In this document: piece by piece, positions 53,518 to 61,589 of the stretch | How the letters are laid out: every line of letters starts with the position of its first letter | Numbering within the stretch: the first letter of the stretch is position 1 | NCBI RefSeq assembly: GCF_000498395.2 | Contig: NZ_CP010979.1 | Coordinates: 1,054,001 to 1,118,000 of the forward strand | Source: Pseudomonas putida S13.1.2 | GTDB taxonomy: Bacteria; Pseudomonadota; Gammaproteobacteria; Pseudomonadales; Pseudomonadaceae | Direction: 5' to 3' | DNA length: 64,000 nt | The notes under the pieces: model-generated | Told to the model about the DNA's origin: nothing | Databases searched by the model: none | What the model saw: the letters and a program-made list of their open reading frames with translations, nothing else | Program-made: the position numbers and the translations under genes

Positions 53518-53557
53518 TGTTAACCACAAGTTAACCAATATCTAATGGTTAACAGAT
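53518..53557. promoter_or_regulatory. Operator-like repeats upstream of the BCCT gene
   Basis: Three copies of the TGGTTAAC element are present: 53518-53526 and 53530-53538 in one orientation and 53546-53554 in the other. The last lies in ATCTAATGGTTAACAGAT (53540-53557), which differs by only two bases from the cntA site at 51748. Confidence 0.65.
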
Positions 53558-53592
53558 TTTGCATACAATCCACGTCACTCGCAAGAGGCAAA

Positions 53593-53626
53593 GGGCCGAT
53601 TGTCAGACACTTCTGACAATCGGCCC
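53593..53626 (-). terminator. Hairpin terminator after dmlA
   Basis: GGGCCGATTGTCAG, loop of six, and CTGACAATCGGCCC form a perfect 14-bp stem nine bases beyond the dmlA stop codon. The U-tract on the dmlA side is weak (CCCTTTGCC). It separates dmlA from the carrier gene, which has its own promoter. Confidence 0.75.
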
Positions 53627-53634
53627 CAGGTGCA

Positions 53635-54726
53635 TCAGCCTTCGATCAGCGCGGTGATGGCCTGGCCCACTTGCTGGGTAGACTGCTGGCCACCCATGTC
53701 GCGGGTTACGTCACCGGCGGCGATGACCTGCTCGATGGCTTTGAGGATGTCGTCGTGGGCAGCGCGGTAGCGTGGGTCGGTGCCTTCGTTGCCGAGGAAA
53801 TCGAGCATCAGCGCACCGGACCAGATCATCGCAATCGGGTTGGCGATGTTCTTGCCGTAGATGTCTGGGGCCGAGCCGTGCACCGGCTCGAACAGCGACG
53901 GGAACTTGCGCTCGGGGTTCAGGTTGGCCGATGGCGCGATGCCGATGGTGCCGGCGCAGGCCGGGCCCAGGTCGGACAGGATGTCGCCGAACAGGTTCGA
54001 GGCCACGACCACATCGAAGCGGTCCGGTTGCAGTACGAAGCGGGCGCAGAGGATATCAATGTGCTGCTTGTCCCAGCTGATTTCCGGATAATTGGCTGCC
54101 ATGGCGGCGGTGCGTTCATCCCAGTACGGCATGCTCACGGCCATGCCGTTGGACTTGGTGGCCGAGGTGACGTGCTTGCGCTCGCGGGTCTGGGCCACTT
54201 CGAAGGCGTACTTGAGAATGCGGTCGACGCCGCGGCGGGTGAACACCGATTCCTGCAGCACGAACTCGTTCTCGGTGCCTTCGAACATGCGCCCGCCCAG
54301 CGACGAGTACTCGCCTTCGGTGTTTTCGCGGATGACCACGAAGTCGATGTCGCCGGGTTCACGCCCCGCCAGCGGGCAGGGTACGCCGGGGAACAGGCGC
54401 ACCGGGCGAATGTTCACGTACTGGTCGAAGTCGCGGCGGAACTTGAGCAGCGAACCCCACAGCGAGATGTGGTCCGGCACCTTGTCTGGCCAACCTACAG
54501 CACCGAAGTACAGCGCGTCGAAACCCTTGAGCTGTTCGAACCAGTCGTCCGGCATCATCTTGCCGTGGGCCAGGTAGTAGTCGCAGCTGGCCCATTCGAA
54601 GAACTCGAAGCTGATGTCCAGGCCGTGCTTGCGCGCGGCGGCCTCGACTACGCGAATGCCTTCGGGCAGTACTTCGTTGCCGATGCCGTCGCCTGGGATT
54701 GCCGCGATTCTGAACGTCTTGCTCAT
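53635..54726 (-). CDS. dmlA: D-malate dehydrogenase (decarboxylating) / tartrate dehydrogenase family
   Basis: 363 residues, isopropylmalate-dehydrogenase fold: IAAIPGDGIGNEVLPEG, then VVIRENTEGEYSSLGG, SNLFGDILSDLGPACAGTIG for the metal Asp residues and FEPVHGSAPDIYGKNIANP. DmlA/YeaU-type enzymes oxidise D-malate to pyruvate and CO2 with NAD. Here D-malate could come from the malic semialdehyde released by CntAB. It is divergent from a LysR gene, as in E. coli dmlA/dmlR. Tartrate or isopropylmalate cannot be excluded as substrate. Confidence 0.85.
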   Translation of the reverse strand: MSKTFRIAAIPGDGIGNEVLPEGIRVVEAAARKHGLDISFEFFEWASCDYYLAHGKMMPDDWFEQLKGFDALYFGAVGWPDKVPDHISLWGSLLKFRRDFDQYVNIRPVRLFPGVPCPLAGREPGDIDFVVIRENTEGEYSSLGGRMFEGTENEFVLQESVFTRRGVDRILKYAFEVAQTRERKHVTSATKSNGMAVSMPYWDERTAAMAANYPEISWDKQHIDILCARFVLQPDRFDVVVASNLFGDILSDLGPACAGTIGIAPSANLNPERKFPSLFEPVHGSAPDIYGKNIANPIAMIWSGALMLDFLGNEGTDPRYRAAHDDILKAIEQVIAAGDVTRDMGGQQSTQQVGQAITALIEG

Positions 54727-54822
54727 GGGGTGCACTCGTGTCTAGGGAACAGGTGCTGGTCATGCTATAAGGGCTCGGCTCGGAGATAATCTGGCGAATC
54801 ATGGATTCTTGGAACACGGTAC

Positions 54823-55734
54823 GTGAATAATCTGCCCAACCTCGACGACCTCAACATCTTCCTGCAAGTGGCCAAGCGCGCCAGCTTCGCGGCCGTGGCC
54901 GACGAGCTGGGCATGTCGGCGGCGTACATCAGCAAGCGCATTCGCATCCTTGAGCAAACCCTGGAAGTGCGCCTGTTGCACCGCACCACCCGGCGGGTGA
55001 CGGTGAGCGAGGAGGGCGAGCGGGTGTATCAATGGGCCTTGCAGATCTTCGATGCCGTACAGCGCATGGGCGATGACATCAGTGCCCAGCACCGCGAGCC
55101 GGCCGGGCAGTTGCGCATTGCCAGCAGCCTGGGCCTGGGCCGGCGCTTCGTGGCGCCGGCCTTGTCGGAGCTGGCCGAGCGCTACCCGCGGCTGGACGTT
55201 CGCCTGGATGTGCACGACCGCCTGGTGGACCTGATTGCCGAAGGTGTCGACCTGGACATCCGCGTGGGCAACGCCATTGCCCCCAACCTGATCGCCAAGC
55301 CGTTGGCACGCAACCGCCGGGTACTGTGCGCAGCGCCGGCGTACCTGGCGCGGCGCGGCACGCCCAAAGTGCTGGGCGACCTGGGCAGCCACGACTGCCT
55401 GGTGATCAAGGAGCGCGACCACCCGTTCGGGGTGTGGCAACTGATGGGGCCGCTGGGTGAAGAAAGCGTACGGGTGACCGGCGGCCTGTCGACCAACCAT
55501 GGCGAAGTGGCGCACCAGTGGTGCCTGGACGGGCGCGGGATACTGCTGCGCTCATGGTGGGACGTGCACGACAGCCTGCAGGACGGGCGCCTGGTGCAGG
55601 TGCTGGAGGCCTATCATCAGCCGGCGGACATCTGGGCGGTGTACACCTCGCCGCTGGCCAGTTCGGCCAAGGTGCGGGTGGCGGTGGACTTTTTCCGCCA
55701 GTACTTTGCCGAGCGCTACAGCTTGCCGGAGTAG
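54823..55734 (+). CDS. dmlR: LysR family regulator (DmlR-like)
   Basis: 303 residues from a GTG start (NNLPNLDDLNIFLQVAKRAS). The winged HTH (ASFAAVADELGMSAAYISKRI) and a LysR substrate domain of the DmlR/CrgA type (RIASSLGLGRRFVAPALSEL) are present. Divergent from dmlA with 96 bases between the starts, it probably activates dmlA in response to D-malate. Whether it also acts on the carrier and cntA promoters is unknown: their shared GTTAAC motif is not obvious in the dmlA-dmlR gap. Confidence 0.85.
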   Translation: MNNLPNLDDLNIFLQVAKRASFAAVADELGMSAAYISKRIRILEQTLEVRLLHRTTRRVTVSEEGERVYQWALQIFDAVQRMGDDISAQHREPAGQLRIASSLGLGRRFVAPALSELAERYPRLDVRLDVHDRLVDLIAEGVDLDIRVGNAIAPNLIAKPLARNRRVLCAAPAYLARRGTPKVLGDLGSHDCLVIKERDHPFGVWQLMGPLGEESVRVTGGLSTNHGEVAHQWCLDGRGILLRSWWDVHDSLQDGRLVQVLEAYHQPADIWAVYTSPLASSAKVRVAVDFFRQYFAERYSLPE

Positions 55735-55775
55735 GCCGCTCCCACAAAAGTCAAAAGCAGGTTGGGTAAAGGCCT

Positions 55776-56258
55776 TCAGGGCACGGGTATTCGGGAAACC
55801 GCCTTCACCTCGCGCAGCGCCAGGCTCGACTGGATCGAGGCAATGCCTGGCTGACGGCGTAGCACCTCCTCTACGAATCGCCCATAACTCTCCAGGTCAT
55901 TCGCCAACACCGTCAGCACATAGTCAGCCTCACCCGTCACCTTGTGGCAGGACAGCACCTGCGGCAGTTTCAATATCACCTGCTCGAACTCATCCGGTGC
56001 GTTGGCCGAATGGTTGCCAAAGCGTACCTGGGCAAACGCCATCACGTCGTAGCCCAGCTTCTTGCGGTCGAGGTTGGCCTGGTAATCCTTGATGATGCCC
56101 AGCTCCTCCAAGCGTTTGCGCCTGCGCCAGCAGGGCGTCACGGTCATCGACAGGCGCTCGCCCAGCGCAGCGCTCGACAGGGTGCCGTCCTCCTGCAAAA
56201 GGCGCAGCAGCTCGCGGTCGGTTTCGTCCAGTTGTTCGATAGCAAAGGCTTTGCTCAT
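55776..56258 (-). CDS. Lrp/AsnC family regulator
   Basis: 160 residues. The N-terminal HTH (LDETDRELLRLLQEDGTLSS, then LGERLSMTVTPCWRRRKRLE) is joined to a RAM ligand domain (VLSCHKVTGEADYVLTVLA). Members respond to amino acids. It is divergent from an acetylpolyamine amidohydrolase gene and shares with it an intergenic region containing an inverted repeat, so it probably controls that gene and the permease behind it. Confidence 0.9.
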   Translation of the reverse strand: MSKAFAIEQLDETDRELLRLLQEDGTLSSAALGERLSMTVTPCWRRRKRLEELGIIKDYQANLDRKKLGYDVMAFAQVRFGNHSANAPDEFEQVILKLPQVLSCHKVTGEADYVLTVLANDLESYGRFVEEVLRRQPGIASIQSSLALREVKAVSRIPVP

Positions 56259-56279
56259 AGGTGGCCAATCTTGTGAATA

Positions 56280-56319
56280 CTTTGCTCAAGCATCCGGTTT
56301 GGTTGAGCATAAAGCAAAG
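56280..56319. promoter_or_regulatory. Dyad in the Lrp / amidohydrolase intergenic region
   Basis: GCTCAA (56284-56289) pairs with TTGAGC (56303-56308), and CTTTGCT (56280-56286) with AGCAAAG (56313-56319). The approximate symmetry and position between divergent genes suit an Lrp-type operator. Confidence 0.45.
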
Positions 56320-56381
56320 CATTTTCACCGCTCTGTCGCGAAAATTGGTTATCCGGTAACCCCTTGAAAAAGGACATTCGC

Positions 56382-57413
56382 GTGCTGACAGTCTTTAGCA
56401 ACAACCACCGCTTGCACCATGGCTCGGAACTCAAGGACGGCGCAATCACGCCATCGTTCGAAAACCCCCAGCGTGCCGACACCGTGCTGGCCCGGGTGCA
56501 CAGCACCGGCCTTGGCGATGTCATTGCCGAACAGGCCTTCGACCGTGGCTGCTACGTGGCGGCGCACAGCGAGCGCTATGTAAGCTTCCTGGAAAACGCC
56601 TGGTCGGAATGGGCCGCCACCGGCAAGACCCACGATGCGCTGCCGCTGGTGTGGCCAGTGCGCGACCTGGCCATCGACCGTGAGCCCGGCTTCATCGACG
56701 GCAAGCTGGGCTTTTATGCCATGGACGCTGGAGCGCCGATCACTGCCGGCACCTGGGAGGCGGTGCGCAGCAGCGCCAACGTTGCCTTGACCGGCGTGCA
56801 GCGCATCATCGACGGTGCCAACAGTGCCTTCGCCCTGTGCCGCCCACCGGGGCACCATGCGGCCCGGGAATACATGGGCGGCTACTGCTACCTGAACAAC
56901 GCCGCCATCGCCGCCGAGCGCTGCCTGAGCCAGGGCGCCAAGCGCGTGGCTGTGCTGGATGTGGACTTCCACCACGGCAACGGCACACAAAACATCTTCT
57001 ACGATCGCCCCGATGTGTTCTTTGCCTCCCTGCATGGCGACCCGCACGTGTCCTACCCGTATTTTTCCGGCTACGCCCATGAGCGGGGCGCGGGGGCAGG
57101 CGAAGGCTTCAACGCCAACTACCCGATGGGCAAGGGCACGCGCTGGGCGCAGTACCAGCTGGCCCTGCAGGAAGCGCTCAAGCGCATCGTTGCGCACCGG
57201 CCCGAATTTCTGGTGGTGTCGCTGGGTGTGGACACCTTCGAGGATGACCCGATCAGCCACTTCAAGCTCACCAGCGAAGACTTCCTGCGCATGGGCGCCG
57301 AGATCGCCAGTGCCGGTATCCCGACCCTGTTCGTGATGGAAGGCGGTTACATGGTCGACGAAATCGGCATCAACGCAGTGAACACCCTGCAGGGTTTTGA
57401 AAGCGCGCGCTAA
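56382..57413 (+). CDS. Acetylpolyamine amidohydrolase (histone deacetylase family)
   Basis: 343 residues from a GTG at 56382 with AAGGA seven bases upstream; this gives MLTVFSNNHRLHHG, the family start. The class II HDAC-like fold shows the His pair in CRPPGHHA, zinc ligands in VLDVDFHHGNGTQ and SLGVDTFEDDP, and the C-terminal MEGGYMVDEIG. Length and motifs match Pseudomonas AphA/AphB, which deacetylate acetylputrescine or acetylcadaverine in the cytoplasm. The permease gene 87 bases downstream may import the substrate. AcuC-type protein deacetylation is less likely. Confidence 0.9.
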   Translation: MLTVFSNNHRLHHGSELKDGAITPSFENPQRADTVLARVHSTGLGDVIAEQAFDRGCYVAAHSERYVSFLENAWSEWAATGKTHDALPLVWPVRDLAIDREPGFIDGKLGFYAMDAGAPITAGTWEAVRSSANVALTGVQRIIDGANSAFALCRPPGHHAAREYMGGYCYLNNAAIAAERCLSQGAKRVAVLDVDFHHGNGTQNIFYDRPDVFFASLHGDPHVSYPYFSGYAHERGAGAGEGFNANYPMGKGTRWAQYQLALQEALKRIVAHRPEFLVVSLGVDTFEDDPISHFKLTSEDFLRMGAEIASAGIPTLFVMEGGYMVDEIGINAVNTLQGFESAR

Positions 57414-57479
57414 CCGCGTTACCAGCCGTGACGAGGCCTGTACTGGGCCGCGCCACGGCACAGCGACATGTGACAGGCC

Positions 57480-57494
57480 AACAATAAGAAGAGG
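57480..57494 (+). promoter_or_regulatory. CA motif at the permease RBS
   Basis: AACAATAAGAAGAGG immediately before the permease start contains AAnAAnAA and overlaps the Shine-Dalgarno, a typical layout of Hfq/Crc-repressed Pseudomonas genes. Confidence 0.45.
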
Positions 57495-57499
57495 TCGCC

Positions 57500-58906
57500 A
57501 TGCAAGACATGCCCGCAAGCCTTGAGCAAAGCAAACCGGTAACGCCCGACCGTGACGGGCACCTGCAACGCACGCTGGAAAACCGCCACATCCAGCTGAT
57601 TTCCATAGGCGGCGCCATCGGCACCGGCCTGTTCATGGGCTCGGGCAAGGTGATCGCGCTGTCCGGCACCTCGATCCTGCTGGTGTACGCCATCCTCGGG
57701 TTTTTCGTGTTCTTTGTCATGCGCGCCATGGGCGAGCTGCTGTTGTCCGACCTGCGCTTCAAGTCGTTCGCCGACATCGTTGCCCATTACCTGGGGCCGC
57801 GCGCCGGCTTTGTGCTGAGCTGGTCGTACTGGCTGAGCTGGAGCGTGGCGGTAGTCGGCGACGTGGTCGTGGTGGCCGGGTTCTTCCAGTACTGGTACCC
57901 CGATGCACCGGCCTGGCTACCCGCGTTCTTCACCCTGTTCGTGCTGCTGGGGCTGAACATGCTGGCGGTGCGGATTTTTGGCGAGGTGGAGTTCTGGTTC
58001 GGCATCATCAAGATCGTCGCCATCGTGCTGTTGATCATCACCGCGGCGGTGATGATCGCCACTTCCTATACCTCACCCAATGGCGTGGTTGCTTCGCTGT
58101 CCAACGTGGTCGCGCCGGGTACGGTGCTGCCCCATGGCATCAGCGGTTTCTTTGCCGGGTTCCAGATTGCCGTGTTTTCCTTTGCCGGTACCGAGCTGAT
58201 CGGCACCACTGCGGCGGAAGCGAAGAACCCTCATCGCTCGCTGCCCAAGGCCATCAACACCATCCCCTTGCGCATTCTGCTGTTCTACATCCTGGCATTG
58301 GTGTGCATCATCAGCGTGGTGTCGTGGGCCGAGGTGCCGGCCAACCGCAGCCCCTTCGTCGAGCTGTTCCTGCTCGCCGGCTTCCCGGCGGCGGCCGGCA
58401 TGATCAACTTCGTGGTGCTGACCTCGGCGGCCTCTTCGGCCAACAGCGGTGTCTACTCGGGCTGCCGAATGCTGTTCGGGCTGGCCGAGCGGCGTAACGC
58501 GCCGGCCCTGTTCGCCAGGCTTTCGGCACTGAGCGTGCCGGTGTACAGCCTGGTGTTTTCCGGCGTGTGCATGCTGATCGGGTTGAGCCTGCTGTTCATC
58601 ATCCCCGAGGTGATGACGGTGTTCACGCTTATTTCGACCGTGTCGGCGATCCTGGTGATTTTTACCTGGTCGATGATCCTTGCGGCGTACCTTGCCTATC
58701 GCAAACGCAACCCGGCTGCGCACGATGCCTCGGTGTTCAAGTTGCCGGGCGGGGTGCCGATGGCCATTACCACCCTGGGTTTCCTCGGCTTTGTGCTGGT
58801 GCTGCTGGCGCTGCAACCGGATACCCGGTTGGCGCTGTGCGTGATGCCGTTGTGGTTCGTGTTCCTGCTGCTGGCCTACCGCCGCCGCGCTCAAGCACAT
58901 TCCTGA
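57500..58906 (+). CDS. Amino acid permease (APC superfamily, CycA/GabP type)
   Basis: 468 residues, about twelve membrane segments. QLISIGGAIGTGLFMGSGKV is the APC signature; SFAGTELIGTTAAEAKNPHR is the conserved TM6-7 region. It resembles D-Ala/D-Ser/Gly and GABA permeases. The gene follows the acetylpolyamine amidohydrolase gene in the same direction, so an acylated polyamine, GABA or amino acid is a plausible substrate, but specificity cannot be fixed from sequence. It differs clearly from the permease at 32264. Confidence 0.88.
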   Translation: MQDMPASLEQSKPVTPDRDGHLQRTLENRHIQLISIGGAIGTGLFMGSGKVIALSGTSILLVYAILGFFVFFVMRAMGELLLSDLRFKSFADIVAHYLGPRAGFVLSWSYWLSWSVAVVGDVVVVAGFFQYWYPDAPAWLPAFFTLFVLLGLNMLAVRIFGEVEFWFGIIKIVAIVLLIITAAVMIATSYTSPNGVVASLSNVVAPGTVLPHGISGFFAGFQIAVFSFAGTELIGTTAAEAKNPHRSLPKAINTIPLRILLFYILALVCIISVVSWAEVPANRSPFVELFLLAGFPAAAGMINFVVLTSAASSANSGVYSGCRMLFGLAERRNAPALFARLSALSVPVYSLVFSGVCMLIGLSLLFIIPEVMTVFTLISTVSAILVIFTWSMILAAYLAYRKRNPAAHDASVFKLPGGVPMAITTLGFLGFVLVLLALQPDTRLALCVMPLWFVFLLLAYRRRAQAHS

Positions 58907-58920
58907 GCACAACACATACC

Positions 58921-59080
58921 CTGTGGGAGCGGGCATGCCCGCGAAGCAGGCGACTCGGTAGATGGCGCACACCCCTGAGCGGATGACATACCCCTGTGGG
59001 AGCGGGTTCACCCGCGAAGGCCCCAACGCGGTGCATGGCACCGGCTGCGCCGGTGTTCGCGGCTAAAGCCGCTCCCACAG
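58921..59080. repeat. REP cluster between permease and catR
   Basis: Three REP units (GTGGGAGCGGGCATGCCCGC at 58922, GTGGGAGCGGGTTCACCCGC near 58996 and GGCTAAAGCCGCTCCCACAG ending at 59080) and a CACCGGCTGCGCCGGTG hairpin lie between convergent genes. Confidence 0.9.
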
Positions 59081-59104
59081 GTCCGGCGTGGCTTCTGGTT
59101 TTGC

Positions 59105-59977
59105 TCACCCGACCTGCTGCGCTATCAACCCCAGGCACCGCTGCACGATCGGGCTCACGTCACCCTTGCGCCGGCTAAGAATGATCGGGCTGACCGCGCT
59201 GCTATCAAGCAAGCCGACATACTCGATATCGGTGCGGTGCTGCTGTTGGACCGATGCTGGCACCAGGGTCACCCCCACGCCGACGGCCACCAGGCCGATG
59301 GCCGTCTGCAGTTCGTTGGCCCACTGGCTGACGCGGATGCTCATGCCATGCTGGGCAAACAGCGCCAGCACGTGGTCGGCATAACTGGGCCGGGGGTTGG
59401 CCGGGTAAAGGATGAACGCCTCGCCAGCCAGCTGGGCGAGGCTGAGCGGGCTGCCCGCCAGCGGGTGGCCCTTGGGCAGCACGGCCACCAGCGGGTCTTC
59501 ACGCAGGACCTGTTGCGCAATGGCCGGGTCCTCGATACGAATGCGCCCGAAGGCGATGTCGATTCGCCCGCTCTTCAGCGCTTCCACCTGCTGCAGCGTG
59601 GTCATCTCGCTCAGGCCCAGTTCCAGCTCGCTGTCCTGGCGCAGCTCGCGGATCAGCTCTGGCAGCACGTTGTACAGGGTCGAGGGGGCAAAGCCGATGC
59701 CTAGCCACTGGCGCTGGCCCTGGCCAATGCGGCGGGTGTTGTCACTGATGTTCTGCAGTTGCTGCAGCACGGTGCAGCTCTGCTCGTAGAAGAAGCGGCC
59801 GGCCTCGGTCAGCCGCAGCGGGCGTTCGCGCGCTACCAGCAAGGTGCCGACCTCGTCCTCCAGCTGGCTGATCTGCCGGCTCAAGGGCGGTTGGGCAATG
59901 TGCAGCAGCTCGGCGGCGCGGGTGAAGTTCAGGGTCTCGGCCAAGACCTTGAAGTAACGCAGGTGGCGCAGCTCCAT
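59105..59977 (-). CDS. catR: LysR-type activator of the cat operon, CatR
   Basis: 290 residues from the ATG at 59977 with GGAGG upstream; this is the size of P. putida CatR. The HTH reads LNFTRAAELLHIAQPPLSRQ. The effector domain (WLGIGFAPSTLYNVLPELIR) is of the CatR/BenM group that binds cis,cis-muconate. It activates the divergent catBCA genes when muconate accumulates and represses itself. Confidence 0.95.
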   Translation of the reverse strand: MELRHLRYFKVLAETLNFTRAAELLHIAQPPLSRQISQLEDEVGTLLVARERPLRLTEAGRFFYEQSCTVLQQLQNISDNTRRIGQGQRQWLGIGFAPSTLYNVLPELIRELRQDSELELGLSEMTTLQQVEALKSGRIDIAFGRIRIEDPAIAQQVLREDPLVAVLPKGHPLAGSPLSLAQLAGEAFILYPANPRPSYADHVLALFAQHGMSIRVSQWANELQTAIGLVAVGVGVTLVPASVQQQHRTDIEYVGLLDSSAVSPIILSRRKGDVSPIVQRCLGLIAQQVG

Positions 59978-60112
59978 CAGACCTCCAGGGTATGGTGGGA
60001 GATTCATTTGATATTGGACGGTCATCAGGGTCTCGCGCAATCCTTGAACAATCAAGTAAATGCACCATTCGGGCCTGCAACTGGCAGCCCGACCTGACGG
60101 GACCTGGCAACA
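59978..60112. promoter_or_regulatory. catR-catB divergent control region
   Basis: 135 bases between the two start codons. ACC-N10-GGT dyad symmetry (ACCTCCAGGGTATGGT, from 59981) overlaps the catR ribosome site and start, as expected for an autoregulatory CatR recognition site; the catB promoter lies further right. Exact boundaries cannot be given from sequence alone. Confidence 0.6.
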
Positions 60113-61234
60113 ATGACAAGCGCGCTGATTGAACGTATTGATGCAATTATCGTCGACCTGCCGACCATTCGCCCGCACAAGCTGGCAATGCACACCATGC
60201 AGCAGCAGACCCTGGTGGTATTGCGGGTGCTTTGCAGCGATGGCGTGGAAGGGATCGGTGAGGCCACCACCATTGGTGGCCTGGCCTATGGCTATGAAAG
60301 CCCTGAAGGCATCAAGGCCAACATCGACGCGCACCTGGCCCCGGCGCTGATCGGCCTGGCGGCGGACAACATCAACGCCGCCATGCTCAAGCTGGACAAG
60401 CTGGCCAAGGGCAACACCTTTGCCAAGTCGGGTATCGAAAGCGCCTTGCTCGACGCCCAGGGCAAACGCCTGGGGCTGCCGGTGAGCGAGCTGCTGGGTG
60501 GCCGTGTGCGCGACAGCCTGGAAGTGGCCTGGACCCTGGCCAGTGGCGACACCGCCCGGGATATCGCCGAAGCCCAGCACATGCTGGAAATCCGCCGTCA
60601 CCGTGTGTTCAAGCTGAAGATTGGCGCCAACCCGGTGGAGCAGGACCTCAAACACGTGGTGACGATAAAACGCGAACTGGGCGACAGCGCCAGCGTGCGG
60701 GTGGACGTCAACCAGTACTGGGACGAATCCCAGGCCATCCGCGCTTGCCAGGTGCTTGGCGACAACGGTATCGACCTGATCGAGCAACCGATTTCGCGCA
60801 TCAACCGGGGTGGCCAGGTGCGCCTGAACCAGCGCAGCCCTGCACCGATCATGGCCGATGAGTCCATCGAAAGCGTCGAGGATGCCTTCAGCCTGGCCGC
60901 CGACGGCGCCGCCAGCATCTTTGCCCTGAAAATTGCCAAGAACGGTGGCCCGCGCGCCGTGCTGCGCACTGCGCAAATCGCCGAGGCCGCCGGTATCGGC
61001 CTGTATGGCGGCACCATGCTCGAAGGCTCGATCGGCACCCTGGCCTCGGCCCATGCCTTCCTTACCCTGCGCCAGCTCACCTGGGGCACCGAGCTGTTTG
61101 GCCCGCTGCTGCTGACCGAAGAAATCGTCAACGAGCCGCCGCAATACCGCGACTTCCAGCTGCACATTCCCCGTACCCCAGGCCTGGGCCTGACCCTGGA
61201 CGAACAGCGCCTGGCGCGCTTCGCCCGTCGCTGA
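60113..61234 (+). CDS. catB: Muconate cycloisomerase CatB
   Basis: 373 residues, enolase superfamily. The KxK pair lies in VFKLKIGA; metal ligands are in SVRVDVNQYW, LIEQPI and IMADESI; the second catalytic Lys is in ALKIAKNGG. It converts cis,cis-muconate to muconolactone with Mn2+. It is the first gene of the catBCA operon, activated by the divergent CatR. Confidence 0.97.
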   Translation: MTSALIERIDAIIVDLPTIRPHKLAMHTMQQQTLVVLRVLCSDGVEGIGEATTIGGLAYGYESPEGIKANIDAHLAPALIGLAADNINAAMLKLDKLAKGNTFAKSGIESALLDAQGKRLGLPVSELLGGRVRDSLEVAWTLASGDTARDIAEAQHMLEIRRHRVFKLKIGANPVEQDLKHVVTIKRELGDSASVRVDVNQYWDESQAIRACQVLGDNGIDLIEQPISRINRGGQVRLNQRSPAPIMADESIESVEDAFSLAADGAASIFALKIAKNGGPRAVLRTAQIAEAAGIGLYGGTMLEGSIGTLASAHAFLTLRQLTWGTELFGPLLLTEEIVNEPPQYRDFQLHIPRTPGLGLTLDEQRLARFARR

Positions 61235-61255
61235 TCAGCCAACAAGGAGATAATC

Positions 61256-61546
61256 ATGCTGTTCCACGTGAAGATGACCGTGAAACTGCCGGTGGACATG
61301 GACCCGGCCAAGGCCACTCAGCTCAAGGCCGATGAAAAGGACTTGGCCCAGCGCCTGCAACGTGAAGGCACCTGGCGCCACCTGTGGCGCATTGCCGGGC
61401 ACTACGCCAACTACAGCGTGTTCGATGTGCCCAGTGTCGAGGCGTTGCACGACACCCTGATGCAATTGCCGTTGTTCCCGTACATGGACATCGAGGTCGA
61501 CGGCCTGTGCCGGCATCCCTCGTCGATCCACAGCGACGACCGCTGA
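61256..61546 (+). CDS. catC: Muconolactone delta-isomerase CatC
   Basis: 96 residues, full family length (MLFHVKMTVKLPVDMD at the N-terminus, WRIAGHYANYSVFDV in the middle). It isomerises muconolactone to 3-oxoadipate enol-lactone and forms decamers in related species. It lies 21 bases after catB with AAGGAG upstream. Confidence 0.97.
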   Translation: MLFHVKMTVKLPVDMDPAKATQLKADEKDLAQRLQREGTWRHLWRIAGHYANYSVFDVPSVEALHDTLMQLPLFPYMDIEVDGLCRHPSSIHSDDR

Positions 61547-61566
61547 TACGCACCTGTCTGCCTGAC

Positions 61567-61574
61567 AAGAACAA
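61567..61574 (+). promoter_or_regulatory. CA motif upstream of catA
   Basis: AAGAACAA about 15 bases before the catA start, next to its Shine-Dalgarno, matches AAnAAnAA. Catechol genes are known Crc targets in P. putida. Confidence 0.45.
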
Positions 61575-61589
61575 TATGAGGTACGCACG

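Noticed and set aside
53441..53527. Longer N-terminus for the BCCT carrier
   Set aside because: The in-frame extension passes through the operator repeats and lacks similarity to BCCT N-termini; AGGAG sits before MSHKNKK.
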